57,165 nt of DNA from Streptococcus mitis (GCA_018364455.1 JAGZLW010000009.1:1-57165), one strand, 5' to 3'; counted from the first letter of the stretch, positions 31,572 through 40,914 are shown. Notes: generated from the sequence alone by a model not told the origin. Numbers and translations: made by a program.

Positions 31572-34073
31572 TTATTTCACAACAATATTAACGAGTTTGT
31601 TAGGTACTGCAATCACCTTCACGATTTCCTTACCGTCAATTTCTGCTTTAACCTTTTCATCTGCTAGAGCAATTTCTTGTAATTCTTCGCGTGATAGGTC
31701 TTTAGCGACCATGAGTTTGGCACGGACTTTTCCTTTGATTTGGACGACGATTTCGATTTCGTCTTCAACCAATTTACTTTCGTCCCATGTTGGCCAAGCC
31801 ACGTAAGAGATTGATTCACCTGTTGCGACAACAGTTTGCCAGAGTTCTTCTGCCAAATGAGGTGCAAATGGCGCAATCAATTGGATAAAGCCTTTGGCGT
31901 AGTCCACATAGAGTTTGTCTTCCTTGTTAGCAGCGTTGACAAAGACCATGAGTTGGGCAATGGCTGTGTTGAATTTCATGGATTCGATTTGTTCTGTGAC
32001 AGCTTTAACGGTTTCGTTGTAAACCTTGTCGAGAGAGCCATTGTTTTCTGCAAGGATTTCTTTACTTGCAATCAAACGGTAAACACGGTCAAGGAACTTA
32101 CGGCTTCCTTCCAGACCTTCTTCAGACCAAGCGATAGAAGCATCGAGTGGTCCCATGAACATTTCATAGACACGAAGAGTATCGGCACCGTATTGTTCCA
32201 CCACATCGTCTGGATTAACAACATTCTTGAGAGATTTGGACATCTTAGCTGGCGCTTGCTCCAACTCTTCCCCTGTTTCCATATGGAAGAAGGAACCGTC
32301 ACGTTTTTCAACCTTATCAGTTGCCACAAGAGCCCCACGGTGGTCACGATAGCTGGTTCCCAAAATCATTCCTTGGTTAAAGAGTTTTTGGAATGGTTCT
32401 TTCGTCGGAACAACACCGAGGTCATAGAGGAATTTGTGCCAGAAACGAGCGTAGAGCAAGTGAAGAACGGCATGCTCTGCCCCACCCACGTAGATATCTA
32501 CTGGCAACCATTGTTTGAGAAGATCCTCATCGGCCAATTTCTCAGTATTATGTGGGTCAATATAGCGGAGGTAATACCAGCTTGAACCTGCCCATTGTGG
32601 CATGGTGTTGGTTTCACGACGACCTTTGACGCCATCTTCACGAGTCACTTCAAGCCAATCTGTCAAGTTAGCTAGTGGACTTTCTCCAGTACCTGAAGGG
32701 CGGATGTCCTTGGTTACAGGCAAGACAAGTGGCAGTTCACTTTCAGGAACAGCTGTTGAAGTTCCATCTTCCCAATGAATGATTGGAATTGGTTCACCCC
32801 AGTAACGTTGACGGCTAAAGAGCCAGTCGCGGAGACGGTAGGTAACCTTCTCTTGTCCACAGCCTTTTTCTTCCAACCAAGCCACAATCTTGGCAATAGC
32901 GTCTTCTTTGTTGAGTCCATCTAGGAAGTCTGAATTAACGTGAAGACCATCTTCTGTGTAAGCAGCTTCTTCAACGTTTCCACCTTCAAGTACTTCTACG
33001 ATTGGAAGGTCAAATTGTTTGGCAAATTCCCAGTCACGTTGGTCGTGGGCAGGAACAGCCATAACGGCACCTGTTCCATAACTAGCAAGAACATAGTCCG
33101 CAATCCAGATTGGAATTTCCTTACCATTTACAGGGTTGACGGCATAAGCACCAGTCCAAACCCCTGTTTTTTCTTTAGCAAGGTCTGTACGAGCTAAGTC
33201 AGACTTGAGGCTAGCTTGGTGTTTGTAGTCTGCTACTGCTTCTGCTTGCTCTGTGCTTGTGATGGCATCTACTAGTTCATGCTCAGGAGCCAAAACGGTG
33301 AAAGTCGCACCAAAAAGAGTATCAGGACGAGTGGTAAAGACTGTGAATTCCTTGTCCGTTCCCTTAACTTTGAAAGTTACATTTGCACCAGTTGATTTCC
33401 CGATCCAGTTGCGTTGCATGTCCTTGATGGACTCTGGCCAGTCAAGCTCGTCTAAGTCATTGAGCAAGCGCTCTGCGTAGGCCGTGATTTTGAGCATCCA
33501 TTGGCGCATTGGTTTGCGGACAACTGGATAGCCTCCACGCTCAGATGTTCCGTCAGGAAGAACCTCTTCATTGGCGATAGCTGTTCCTAGTTCCTCAACC
33601 CAGTTTACTGGCACTTCAGCTTCATAGGCCAAACCTTTTTCGTAAAGCTTGGTGAAAATCCATTGAGTCCACTTGTAGTAGTTTGGATCTGTTGTATTGA
33701 CTTCACGATCCCAGTCGTAAGAGAATCCAAGCGCATTGATTTGACGTTTGAAGTTGGCAATGTTCTCAGCTGTAAATTCTGCTGGGTCATTACCAGTATC
33801 CATAGCATATTGCTCTGCAGGCAAACCAAAAGCATCCCAACCCATTGGGTGAAGGACATTGTAGCCTTGCGCACGTTTGTAACGGCTGAGGATATCGGTT
33901 GCGGTATAGCCTTCTGGGTGTCCTACGTGCAGACCCGCTCCAGATGGATAAGGGAACATATCAAGAGCATAAAACTTCGGTTTTGAAGCGTCTGTTCCTG
34001 TCTTAAAAGTGTGATTGTCAGCCCAGTGTTTCTGCCACTTAGACTCAATTTCTTTATGATTGTAAAAACTCAT
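31572..34073 (-). CDS. leuS: Leucyl-tRNA synthetase
   Basis: An 833-residue class Ia synthetase. The HIGH-type motif is HVGHPEG (about 48-54, after YPSGAGL). The CP1 editing domain spans about 220-420 (TTRPDTLFGATF; VMAVPAHDQRDWEFA, with the editing Asp). KMSKSLKNVVNPDD is at about 610. The anticodon-binding and C-terminal domains end ..VKVIAVPNKLVNIVVK. Length and order are standard. No T-box leader is seen; an extended -10 TGGTATAAT (complement of 34102-34110) lies about 30 nt upstream, so regulation by tRNA seems absent. Confidence 0.97.
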   Translation of the reverse strand: MSFYNHKEIESKWQKHWADNHTFKTGTDASKPKFYALDMFPYPSGAGLHVGHPEGYTATDILSRYKRAQGYNVLHPMGWDAFGLPAEQYAMDTGNDPAEFTAENIANFKRQINALGFSYDWDREVNTTDPNYYKWTQWIFTKLYEKGLAYEAEVPVNWVEELGTAIANEEVLPDGTSERGGYPVVRKPMRQWMLKITAYAERLLNDLDELDWPESIKDMQRNWIGKSTGANVTFKVKGTDKEFTVFTTRPDTLFGATFTVLAPEHELVDAITSTEQAEAVADYKHQASLKSDLARTDLAKEKTGVWTGAYAVNPVNGKEIPIWIADYVLASYGTGAVMAVPAHDQRDWEFAKQFDLPIVEVLEGGNVEEAAYTEDGLHVNSDFLDGLNKEDAIAKIVAWLEEKGCGQEKVTYRLRDWLFSRQRYWGEPIPIIHWEDGTSTAVPESELPLVLPVTKDIRPSGTGESPLANLTDWLEVTREDGVKGRRETNTMPQWAGSSWYYLRYIDPHNTEKLADEDLLKQWLPVDIYVGGAEHAVLHLLYARFWHKFLYDLGVVPTKEPFQKLFNQGMILGTSYRDHRGALVATDKVEKRDGSFFHMETGEELEQAPAKMSKSLKNVVNPDDVVEQYGADTLRVYEMFMGPLDASIAWSEEGLEGSRKFLDRVYRLIASKEILAENNGSLDKVYNETVKAVTEQIESMKFNTAIAQLMVFVNAANKEDKLYVDYAKGFIQLIAPFAPHLAEELWQTVVATGESISYVAWPTWDESKLVEDEIEIVVQIKGKVRAKLMVAKDLSREELQEIALADEKVKAEIDGKEIVKVIAVPNKLVNIVVK

Positions 34074-34149
34074 GGTCTCTCTCCAATTTTGTGATGTTAC
34101 TATTATACCATTTTTGAGGGAATTTGAAATGTGTTAAAAGAAAAAACTG

Positions 34150-34369
34150 TATACTGTATTTCATTAATTTTGATGGCTCTGAATTGCTCTATCACCCACT
34201 TTTTATCCTATTATTATGCAGAAAATCAAGGGGCTTATCTCATATAGCACAAAATACTTATTTTTAGACCGAAAATAAGACTGGAATACTCATTAATGTA
34301 TTTACAGCTGACAACCTATGTCGCTTTTTGATTTATGAAGAACGTCGGATTCAATACGAGGATCAATAA
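34150..34369 (+). pseudogene. Probable remnant of a small protein-coding gene
   Basis: The 34074-34404 gap contains protein-like fragments in two frames. ATG 34173 to TAG 34247 reads MALNCSITHFLSYYYAENQG.. . After a frame change, 34268-34369 reads ..TGILINVFTADNLCRFLIYE.., ending DQ-stop. A TGTATACT -10-like element lies just upstream (about 34148-34155). The picture fits a decayed ORF with at least one frameshift. No family is recognised. Confidence 0.3.
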
Positions 34370-34397
34370 AAGACTACCATTTGGAAAACAGTAGTCC
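34367..34397 (-). terminator. Terminator of the pflD-talC-gldA operon
   Basis: Minus strand GGACTAC, loop, GTAGTC, TTTTATTG (arms 34372-34377 and 34391-34396), 8 nt after the gldA stop. Confidence 0.7.
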
Positions 34398-34404
34398 TTA
34401 TTGT

Positions 34405-35493
34405 TTATTTTGAATTTACATAGGCATCTACAGCAATGATAGCTTGAGCAACATCTGAAGGCGAAATCTTAAACGGCATCTGATGGATTGTCTCACCCTC
34501 CATAGTTGCTTGTTTACCAACTTTTATTAAATCATCATATCCAACTTGATCTAAATGCATTTCTTTTAGAGTTGTTGGCATACCAATTTTTTTGTAAAAC
34601 TCAATATACTTATCAAGTTCTTCTTTAGGTCTATTTTCCAATAATAGTTGTACCAAAGTTCCATAAGCTACTTTTTCACCATGTGTTAAATGATGAATGT
34701 CACCTGTCAATGCAGTAAAACCATTATGAATTGCATGCGCCGCAGCTAATCCTCCACTTTCAAAACCTAGGCCACTCAATAAAGTATTAGCTTCAACAAT
34801 ATTTTCTAATGCTGGTGTCACCACTTTAGCTTCACAAGCTGCCATAGCCTGTAAACCATCTGCAAACAGCGTTTCTTCACATTTCTTCGCAATTGCAACT
34901 CCAGCCAACGTTTGTTGTTGTCCTAACATAGTTTTTCCATTTGCCTGCATAACCGCACGCGCCTCAACCCAAGTTGCTAAACCATCTGCAATACCAGACG
35001 CTAATAAACGCTTAGGGGCTTGTGAAATAACTTTTGTATCAACCAAAACTAAATCTGGATTTTTAGAATAAAATAGATAATGATCAAATGCACCTTCATC
35101 TGTATAAATAACAGATAAAGCAGATACAGGTGCGTCTGTCGATGCAATTGTTGGAGCAATAATAACAGGCTTTTCAATAAAATCTGCAATAGCTTTTGCG
35201 CTATCAATCGTCTTTCCACCACCAAGACCGATAATACTATCACAGTTTTCTTTCTCAGCTAAGGCAACAACTCGATTAATTTCATTGTCAGAAGCTTCAC
35301 CATTAAACTGGGCCAGAACAATATGGAAACCATACCTATGTAGGTAATCTTCAAATCGTTTTCCAACAATATCATAAACCAACTGATCGCATAATAGAAT
35401 AGGACGATTTCCCAAATCCAATATTGATTTGGCATTTTCAAACAAGGCATTTTCCCCTTGAATATATCTAGAAGGGCTAGCAAAAATTCTCAT
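34405..35493 (-). CDS. gldA: Glycerol dehydrogenase
   Basis: A 362-residue iron/zinc-dependent NAD alcohol dehydrogenase interconverting glycerol and dihydroxyacetone. The NAD-binding signature IIGLGGGKTIDSAKA is at about 89-103. Metal-ligand segments are ASGIADGLATWVEA (Asp about 169), AAAHAIHNGF (His about 252) and HHLTHGEKVAYG (His about 269). It lies 17 nt after talC and is last in the three-gene operon with the glycyl radical enzyme. The grouping with a TalC/FSA aldolase suggests dihydroxyacetone as shared metabolite. The direction of flux is unknown. Confidence 0.92.
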   Translation of the reverse strand: MRIFASPSRYIQGENALFENAKSILDLGNRPILLCDQLVYDIVGKRFEDYLHRYGFHIVLAQFNGEASDNEINRVVALAEKENCDSIIGLGGGKTIDSAKAIADFIEKPVIIAPTIASTDAPVSALSVIYTDEGAFDHYLFYSKNPDLVLVDTKVISQAPKRLLASGIADGLATWVEARAVMQANGKTMLGQQQTLAGVAIAKKCEETLFADGLQAMAACEAKVVTPALENIVEANTLLSGLGFESGGLAAAHAIHNGFTALTGDIHHLTHGEKVAYGTLVQLLLENRPKEELDKYIEFYKKIGMPTTLKEMHLDQVGYDDLIKVGKQATMEGETIHQMPFKISPSDVAQAIIAVDAYVNSK

Positions 35494-35510
35494 ATGTATT
35501 CCCTCTCTAT

Positions 35511-36179
35511 CTAAACGGAACGACTATTTTGAATAACAAACCAATCGTCAGAAAAATCATCAACCGCCTTTTGGATAGATGGCATGGCGAAAGCTGATTC
35601 AAAAACATCTGCTCCTGCTGTAACAGCATGCGCACCTGCAGCTAAAGCATTATTTACTTGTGCTACATTTTTAAAGGATGCAGCTAAAATCTTACTAGGA
35701 GAGTTCTGTCTATCAATAGCAAGAGCTAATTGACGAATGACAGAATTTGAATCAATGTTCAGATTTTCCATTCTATTATAATATGGAGCTAGGTAATCGG
35801 CTCCTGCTTCGATAGCTAATAATCCCTGAATAACTGTATAAATAGCTGTTGCAGTGATATGGTAGCCCTCTTTTTTTAGCACCTTTATTGCACGTAATCC
35901 AGCTGGAGTAACAGGTACTTTGATAAATGTATCATCTCCTGCTTGTCTCCGAATTTCATGAGCATCCTTTAAGATGCCTTCAAAATCTTGAGAAATCACC
36001 TGAACATGAATAGAGGGCGCAGAGCCAATCAATTCTCTTACATCTTTGATTCGTTCAAAAAAATTAATAGAACCCTCTCTTTTTGCAATAGTGGGATTTG
36101 AAGTTACCCCAGCTAGCGGTAAAATTTCAGACCACTTTTTAATCTCATCTAAATTTAATGTGTCAAGCATAAATTCCAT
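35511..36179 (-). CDS. talC: Transaldolase-like / fructose-6-phosphate aldolase (TalC/FSA)
   Basis: A 222-residue small class I aldolase, matching the short TalC/FSA (MipB) subfamily rather than full-length transaldolase. It begins MEFMLDTLNLDEIKKWSEILPLAGVTSNPTI, the family signature. The Schiff-base lysine lies in FIKVPVTPAGLRA (about residue 86). ITATAIYTVIQGLLA and AAGAHAVTAGADVF are also conserved. FSA cleaves fructose-6-phosphate to dihydroxyacetone and glyceraldehyde-3-phosphate; TalC forms transfer the DHA unit. I cannot separate these from sequence. It lies between the glycyl radical enzyme gene and gldA. Confidence 0.88.
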   Translation of the reverse strand: MEFMLDTLNLDEIKKWSEILPLAGVTSNPTIAKREGSINFFERIKDVRELIGSAPSIHVQVISQDFEGILKDAHEIRRQAGDDTFIKVPVTPAGLRAIKVLKKEGYHITATAIYTVIQGLLAIEAGADYLAPYYNRMENLNIDSNSVIRQLALAIDRQNSPSKILAASFKNVAQVNNALAAGAHAVTAGADVFESAFAMPSIQKAVDDFSDDWFVIQNSRSV

Positions 36180-36197
36180 AAAAAGAACCTCTTTATT

Positions 36198-38636
36198 TTA
36201 CAAAGTATGCTCAGTACGTCCTATAATATCATCTTGGGTTGCCTTAGAAAGAACATTGAAGAATGCAGAGTATCCTGCAACACGAACAATTAAATCTCTG
36301 TGTTTTTCAGGATGTTTCTGAGCGTCAATCAACGTCTCTCTGGAAACAACATTGTATTGAATATGGTACCCATGTAAACGATTAAAGAATGTTCGTAACA
36401 AAGCAATTAGTTTTAATTTATCTTCTTCTTTGGCTAACGTTTGAGGATTTACTTTCTGATTTAAGAGAACCCCACCTACGATTTCATCTGTTGGTAATTT
36501 TGAAACAGATTTTAAAACAGATGTAGGGCCGTGTTGATCCATATTATGTGATGGTGAACAACCCTCTGCTAACGGTGTACCAGCGTTGCGTCCATCTGGA
36601 GTTGCTAATGTTCCACGTCCCTGCCCTACGTTGGCTGAGATAGAAGATGTTCCTGAATAACGAATTCCTCCAATAGGACCTCTTCCATAACGTGTATTAG
36701 GATATTTAGCAATTTCATCAACATAAATGTCATAAGCAGCAGTAACCAATTTGTCAGCATAATCATCATCATTACCGTACTTAGGTGCATCATGAATCAA
36801 CATTTCTTGAATGACCTTACCTTCTTCCCCGGCATAATCTGTTGCCAGTGCATGCCAAAGCTGACTTGGGCTTATACGTTCTTCCTCAAATACCAATTTT
36901 TTAATTGCAGCTAATGAATCCGACAGATTTGCAATTCCAACTTGCAAACCTGATATATAATCATATACTGCTCCACCTTCTTTAAGGTGTTTTCCACGAC
37001 CAATACAATCATCAGTCAATGCTGAACATAGAATATCAGGAACTTCTCGTTCCAATGATAAATCAATAGAATTTTCAACAATAACACTCATTCGTGTCAA
37101 ATATCTTAGTGTTTTATCCCAAGCATTTTCTAATTCAGAAAAGTTCTTCATATCCTTAAAATGACCAAAGCTTGGTGCAAACCGTTTACCCGAAGCCGGA
37201 TCAATTCCATCATTCATCGTGATAAGTAGAACCTTAGGGAAGTTCATATAACTCATACCTGTGCAACGATAGCCCCATTTCCCTGGAACTGCCGTTTCAA
37301 CACATCCAATGGCACTGTAATCATATGCATCATCTTCCAATACTCCTTTTGCAATAAAAGAAGGAATAATAATCTCATCATTATTAAATGCAGGCATACC
37401 AAAACCAAGTTTCATTACTTCAATACACTCATTCATGAAACGAGCATCTAAACCTGCATGGTAACGTACAGTTAGATTAGGTTGCGGTAGATGGGTTTGT
37501 GCAACTGATTTTAATACCAAATAAGATAATGGGTTAACAGCATCCTTCTTATCTCGAGTCTGTCCACCAATTGTAACATTTTGATATAAAGGACTTCCTG
37601 CTGAAGAAAATGTATGTGCTTGACTGCGAACCTTATTAATTGTAATTGTCTTAATCCAAAGATTTGTCAGACGTTCAACAATGCTATCTTCTGTTTCTTT
37701 ACCACTTTCTAAATCAGCCTTCATATATGGATACATATATTGATCAAAACGACCATATGAAAGAGAGTGGCCATTAGATTCAATTTGTAAAATACATTGA
37801 ATAAACCAAACTGATTGAATAGCTTCTGCAAAAGTAGTTGCCGGTTCATATGGGACTCTAGAGCAAATATCTGCAATCTCAAGTAATTCTTTCTTACGTT
37901 TAGGATTTGCATTTTCGGCTAAACTTTTAGCAAGAGCAACAAAGCGATTTGCATATACTTTAATAGCATCGATTACGATAAATATAGAGTCATAAAAATG
38001 ATATTTATCAATACTTGCTGGATCTGTTAAATCTAGAGCTGCTTTCGCTTTACGAGCTCGCTCTTCAAAACCTCTTAAACCAAATTGCAACAGTTTCTGA
38101 TAGTTAACTGCTAAGTGAGCATCTCCAGAATTCATCTTACCTTCCATACCAAAGAATCCTGTTTCCATATAAACAGACACTTCTTCAGGTAACAAGGCAC
38201 CAGCTCTAGCACGTAAATTATTATTTTCCCAAAACGGAGCAATACTTCTAAGTTGTTCTTTTGTTTCTTCAGTAATATAGAAAACATCTCCATCACGCTT
38301 TTCAAAAAGATCCAACTCATTGAGAACAAATTCTAGCGTATATTCTGGAAAAATAGGAGCATCTTTATTGGAAGAAGCTTGATTTCCCGCAATCATAGAT
38401 TCTTCTTCGATATAGATAGTCATATTTCCCAAAATTTCTTTCAGCATATAGGCGCGTTTTAGGACATTAGGTTGTTCCTTATATCGATCATAAGCGCGTG
38501 TTGCTAGAACCGCTCTCTCAGCATCAATATAAGGTTTTTTATTTAAAACATCTTCTCGATATTTGTTCATCCTTTCAGTAAGGCTACCAAAATATTCTGT
38601 CTTGATTGTCGTTCTTGCTACTTCTTTATTTACCAT
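36198..38636 (-). CDS. pflD: Glycyl radical enzyme, diol/glycerol dehydratase-like (annotated in relatives as PflD)
   Basis: An 812-residue anaerobic glycyl radical enzyme. The glycyl radical loop RVAGYSAFF is at about 780. The thiyl cysteine sits in YSAIGCVETAVPGKWG, giving the G-C-V-E signature of glycerol and diol dehydratases. True pyruvate formate-lyase has two adjacent cysteines there. Pneumococcal homologues are often called formate acetyltransferase PflD, but the active site argues for radical dehydration of a vicinal diol. I chose ATG 38634-38636 (MVNKEVARTT), preceded by AAAGGTG; an in-frame GTG overlaps that ribosome site. It has its own promoter (TTGAAA-17-TATTAT), with a palindrome 69 bp upstream of the -10 shared with the PTS promoter. 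Activase: the divergent gene at 42.8 kb. Confidence 0.88.
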   Translation of the reverse strand: MVNKEVARTTIKTEYFGSLTERMNKYREDVLNKKPYIDAERAVLATRAYDRYKEQPNVLKRAYMLKEILGNMTIYIEEESMIAGNQASSNKDAPIFPEYTLEFVLNELDLFEKRDGDVFYITEETKEQLRSIAPFWENNNLRARAGALLPEEVSVYMETGFFGMEGKMNSGDAHLAVNYQKLLQFGLRGFEERARKAKAALDLTDPASIDKYHFYDSIFIVIDAIKVYANRFVALAKSLAENANPKRKKELLEIADICSRVPYEPATTFAEAIQSVWFIQCILQIESNGHSLSYGRFDQYMYPYMKADLESGKETEDSIVERLTNLWIKTITINKVRSQAHTFSSAGSPLYQNVTIGGQTRDKKDAVNPLSYLVLKSVAQTHLPQPNLTVRYHAGLDARFMNECIEVMKLGFGMPAFNNDEIIIPSFIAKGVLEDDAYDYSAIGCVETAVPGKWGYRCTGMSYMNFPKVLLITMNDGIDPASGKRFAPSFGHFKDMKNFSELENAWDKTLRYLTRMSVIVENSIDLSLEREVPDILCSALTDDCIGRGKHLKEGGAVYDYISGLQVGIANLSDSLAAIKKLVFEEERISPSQLWHALATDYAGEEGKVIQEMLIHDAPKYGNDDDYADKLVTAAYDIYVDEIAKYPNTRYGRGPIGGIRYSGTSSISANVGQGRGTLATPDGRNAGTPLAEGCSPSHNMDQHGPTSVLKSVSKLPTDEIVGGVLLNQKVNPQTLAKEEDKLKLIALLRTFFNRLHGYHIQYNVVSRETLIDAQKHPEKHRDLIVRVAGYSAFFNVLSKATQDDIIGRTEHTL

Positions 38637-38681
38637 AATAAACACCTTTCTTTAGAAAATATTTTTGTTTCTTTCGAAAAT

Positions 38682-38710
38682 ATAATACCTGGTTTTTTAG
38701 AAAATTTCAA
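38682..38710 (-). promoter_or_regulatory. Promoter of the pflD-talC-gldA operon
   Basis: Minus strand TTGAAA (complement of 38705-38710), 17 nt, TATTAT (complement of 38682-38687). Leader of about 40 nt to the ATG. Confidence 0.7.
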
Positions 38711-38747
38711 GCTTTTAACTAGAAAAACTTTAACTCTCTAATTTTTA

Positions 38748-38786
38748 GCACAAATGTGTGTGTTTAATGATAATACACAAATGTTT
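38748..38786. promoter_or_regulatory. Operator-like palindromes upstream of the pflD promoter
   Basis: GCACAAATGTGT (38748-38759) is centred exactly 69 bp upstream of the -10 centre. A weaker copy ACACAAATGTTT (38775-38786) lies 27 bp further out. The best copy, GCACAAATGTGC, is at the same distance from the PTS promoter. The position suits an activator. Confidence 0.6.
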
Positions 38787-38796
38787 TTTAGAATTA

Positions 38797-40086
38797 TCAT
38801 GCTTCATTCTGATAAGCTAAACGATCCTGTACTTTAAAGAATGGGAAATAAACTAATGTAGACATCGCTAATATCACCAGCTGAGTAATAACTCCTTGCC
38901 ATCCACCAACCATAAATCCTGATATAATAGCCGGGGTGCTCCAAGGTAATGTAACTCCTGAAAATGGCTGCATGAAACCTGTTGCAATAGCTCCATATAC
39001 TATAACAGCTGCAAGTACAGGAACAAGAATGAAAGGTACAAACATAACTGGATTCATGACAATCGGAAATCCAAATACAACTGGCTCATTTACGTTAAAT
39101 ATTGCTGGAAAAGCTGCTACTTTCCCTAACGCTTGGTACTGTTTAGATTTTGATGCAAAAAGCATCGCAACTACAAGTCCAAACGTAATCCCTGAACCAG
39201 ATAGAATTAAAAATGAATCTAAAAATTGTTGAGTAACAATATGTGCACCATTTTCTAATGATAGATTCCCAGAGGCTAACATAGCTTTATTAGCATCAAG
39301 ATTAGATAAAAGCAGAGCTGTCACTACTCCATTTACTACCGATTGTCCATGAACACCAAACCACCACAAAAATGATATAAAGAATGCAATTCCAATTGCA
39401 CCATACAAAGATCCAGTTAAACCTTGCAATGGAACTTGAATAGCAGAATAAATCATTTCTATGAATGTTCCGCCATTAGTCAATGAGCTCGCTAAAATAT
39501 ATACAATCATAGAAAGTAAGAAAATTACAAATGCTGGAATCATTGCTTCAAACTGTTTCGCAATAGCTTGTGGAACTTGTTCTGGCATCTTAATAACAAT
39601 TTTTCTCTTTATAAAGAAGGTATAAATACTTCCTACTACCAAACCTATAATGATAGCGCCGATAATTCCTTGACCTCCAAACCAAACTTTACTAATAGCA
39701 TCCCCAATTGCCTCACCTTGTTTAGGGATATAAGATGATCTTAGCAAAATAAAGAATGCAGATACAGATAGAACCCCAGCTGGCAAAGCCTCTACTCCGC
39801 TATTCTTAGCATAAGAATAGGCAATTGAAAAACAAGAAATTAGACCCATAATCGCAAAAGTTCCTGAATATACTTGCATAAACGGCTCTGTCCAATTTGC
39901 TCCAAATACACTAGCAATGCTCTTGTTTAATCCTTCAAATGGCAATTGTCCCATAATCAAGAATAAACTACCAACTACTGTCAATGGCAAAATTGCTAAC
40001 ATACCATCTTTTAGAGCTATAATACCACGCATATTCACAAACTTCATCATAGGTGCAATGATTTTTTGAACATCCATCTTTGCCAT
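38797..40086 (-). CDS. PTS lactose/cellobiose-family EIIC permease
   Basis: A 429-residue polytopic EIIC of the Lac/cellobiose (Lic/Cel) family with about ten membrane segments. It begins MAKMDVQKIIAPMMKFVNMR. The substrate-loop region NVNEPVVFGFPIVMNPVMFVPFIL is diagnostic for the family; the conserved glutamate is in NEPV. I chose ATG 40084-40086, with AAGGAG 9 nt upstream; an upstream in-frame GTG would overlap that site. Encoded with separate IIB and IIA, so it is a complete three-protein PTS. The sugar is unknown; clustering with DHA/glycerol enzymes suggests something other than plain cellobiose. Confidence 0.9.
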   Translation of the reverse strand: MAKMDVQKIIAPMMKFVNMRGIIALKDGMLAILPLTVVGSLFLIMGQLPFEGLNKSIASVFGANWTEPFMQVYSGTFAIMGLISCFSIAYSYAKNSGVEALPAGVLSVSAFFILLRSSYIPKQGEAIGDAISKVWFGGQGIIGAIIIGLVVGSIYTFFIKRKIVIKMPEQVPQAIAKQFEAMIPAFVIFLLSMIVYILASSLTNGGTFIEMIYSAIQVPLQGLTGSLYGAIGIAFFISFLWWFGVHGQSVVNGVVTALLLSNLDANKAMLASGNLSLENGAHIVTQQFLDSFLILSGSGITFGLVVAMLFASKSKQYQALGKVAAFPAIFNVNEPVVFGFPIVMNPVMFVPFILVPVLAAVIVYGAIATGFMQPFSGVTLPWSTPAIISGFMVGGWQGVITQLVILAMSTLVYFPFFKVQDRLAYQNEA

Positions 40087-40102
40087 AATAAATCTCCTTT
40101 TC

Positions 40103-40411
40103 TTACCCACTAATCAAAGATAGGGCCAAATCTAGTACTTTTTTCCCATCTAACATACCATAGTCCATCATCGGAATAACAGCTATCGGAACATCACACT
40201 TATCACAAATTTCTTTTGATTTATCTAATGTATAAGCAACTTGAGGCCCCAACAGTGCAACATCTAGATTTGGGGCATAATCCGCTAATTTAGACTGAGA
40301 AAACGCCTCTATTTCTGCATCAACTCCACTAGATTGCGCTGCAATTTTCATATTATTTACAAGCATACCAGTAGAAAAGCCTGCTGCACAAAACAAACCA
40401 ATCTTCACCAT
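40103..40411 (-). CDS. PTS lactose/cellobiose-family EIIB
   Basis: A 102-residue cytoplasmic phosphocarrier. The phosphocysteine is Cys8 in MVKIGLFCAAGFSTGMLV, the PTS_IIB Lac/Cel signature. It accepts phosphate from EIIA and gives it to the sugar moved by EIIC. It lies 16 nt before the EIIC gene and 33 nt after EIIA in one operon. Confidence 0.93.
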   Translation of the reverse strand: MVKIGLFCAAGFSTGMLVNNMKIAAQSSGVDAEIEAFSQSKLADYAPNLDVALLGPQVAYTLDKSKEICDKCDVPIAVIPMMDYGMLDGKKVLDLALSLISG

Positions 40412-40444
40412 TATATTTTCCTCCTCTATGTTAATACTCTAGTA

Positions 40445-40765
40445 TTATTTTTTATGAAGTTCTTTTCTCAAACTAATAATTTCTTTGATTAAATTAATCT
40501 CCGTCATACTAGTCATGAGATGATCTTGTGAATGAACAAAGAGAGCTGTTATTTCTGTCTTTGTACCAGACGCTTCCTGTGCCAAGAATTTTGTTTGTAG
40601 ATTATGGGCTTCTAATAAGGCTGCATCAGCTAACTGGATTTCTTCTTCACATCGTTCACATGTACCGTTTTTTATATAATCTAACGCTTTATAAATATGT
40701 TGTTTCGCATCGCCAGCATATAAAATTAAACCCATGATAATTTGATCTGGAACAATAATTTCCAT
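40445..40765 (-). CDS. PTS lactose/cellobiose-family EIIA
   Basis: A 106-residue all-helical EIIA of the Lac/Cel type. The phosphohistidine is His78 in ALFVHSQDHLMTS, matching the family H-x-Q-D-H-L-M motif. It receives phosphate from HPr. First gene of the PTS operon, preceded by GAGGAGG and a consensus promoter. Confidence 0.93.
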   Translation of the reverse strand: MEIIVPDQIIMGLILYAGDAKQHIYKALDYIKNGTCERCEEEIQLADAALLEAHNLQTKFLAQEASGTKTEITALFVHSQDHLMTSMTEINLIKEIISLRKELHKK

Positions 40766-40836
40766 AAATTCCTCCTCATTTCACTATGTAAAAAGCTTTT
40801 TTCATTTGAAATTTTAAAATTTTCTTTTGTAACTAT

Positions 40837-40865
40837 AGAATACAACTACATAATAAACTTGTCAA
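40837..40865 (-). promoter_or_regulatory. Promoter of the PTS operon
   Basis: Minus strand TTGACA (complement of 40860-40865), 17 nt, TATTCT (complement of 40837-40842). Predicted start near 40830. Confidence 0.75.
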
Positions 40866-40902
40866 TCTAAAAACAACAAATAAACCATTTTTGTTTATAT
40901 AG

Positions 40903-40914
40903 GCACAAATGTGC
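40903..40914. promoter_or_regulatory. Perfect palindrome upstream of the PTS promoter
   Basis: GCACAAATGTGC, centred 69 bp upstream of the PTS -10. The same element at the same distance precedes the pflD promoter. Adjacent SorC-family regulator is the first candidate to bind it. Confidence 0.65.

Noticed and set aside
34074..34404. T-box leader for leuS
   Set aside because: No T-box (AGGGTGGNACCGCG-type) sequence or specifier structure, and the predicted leader is about 25 nt.
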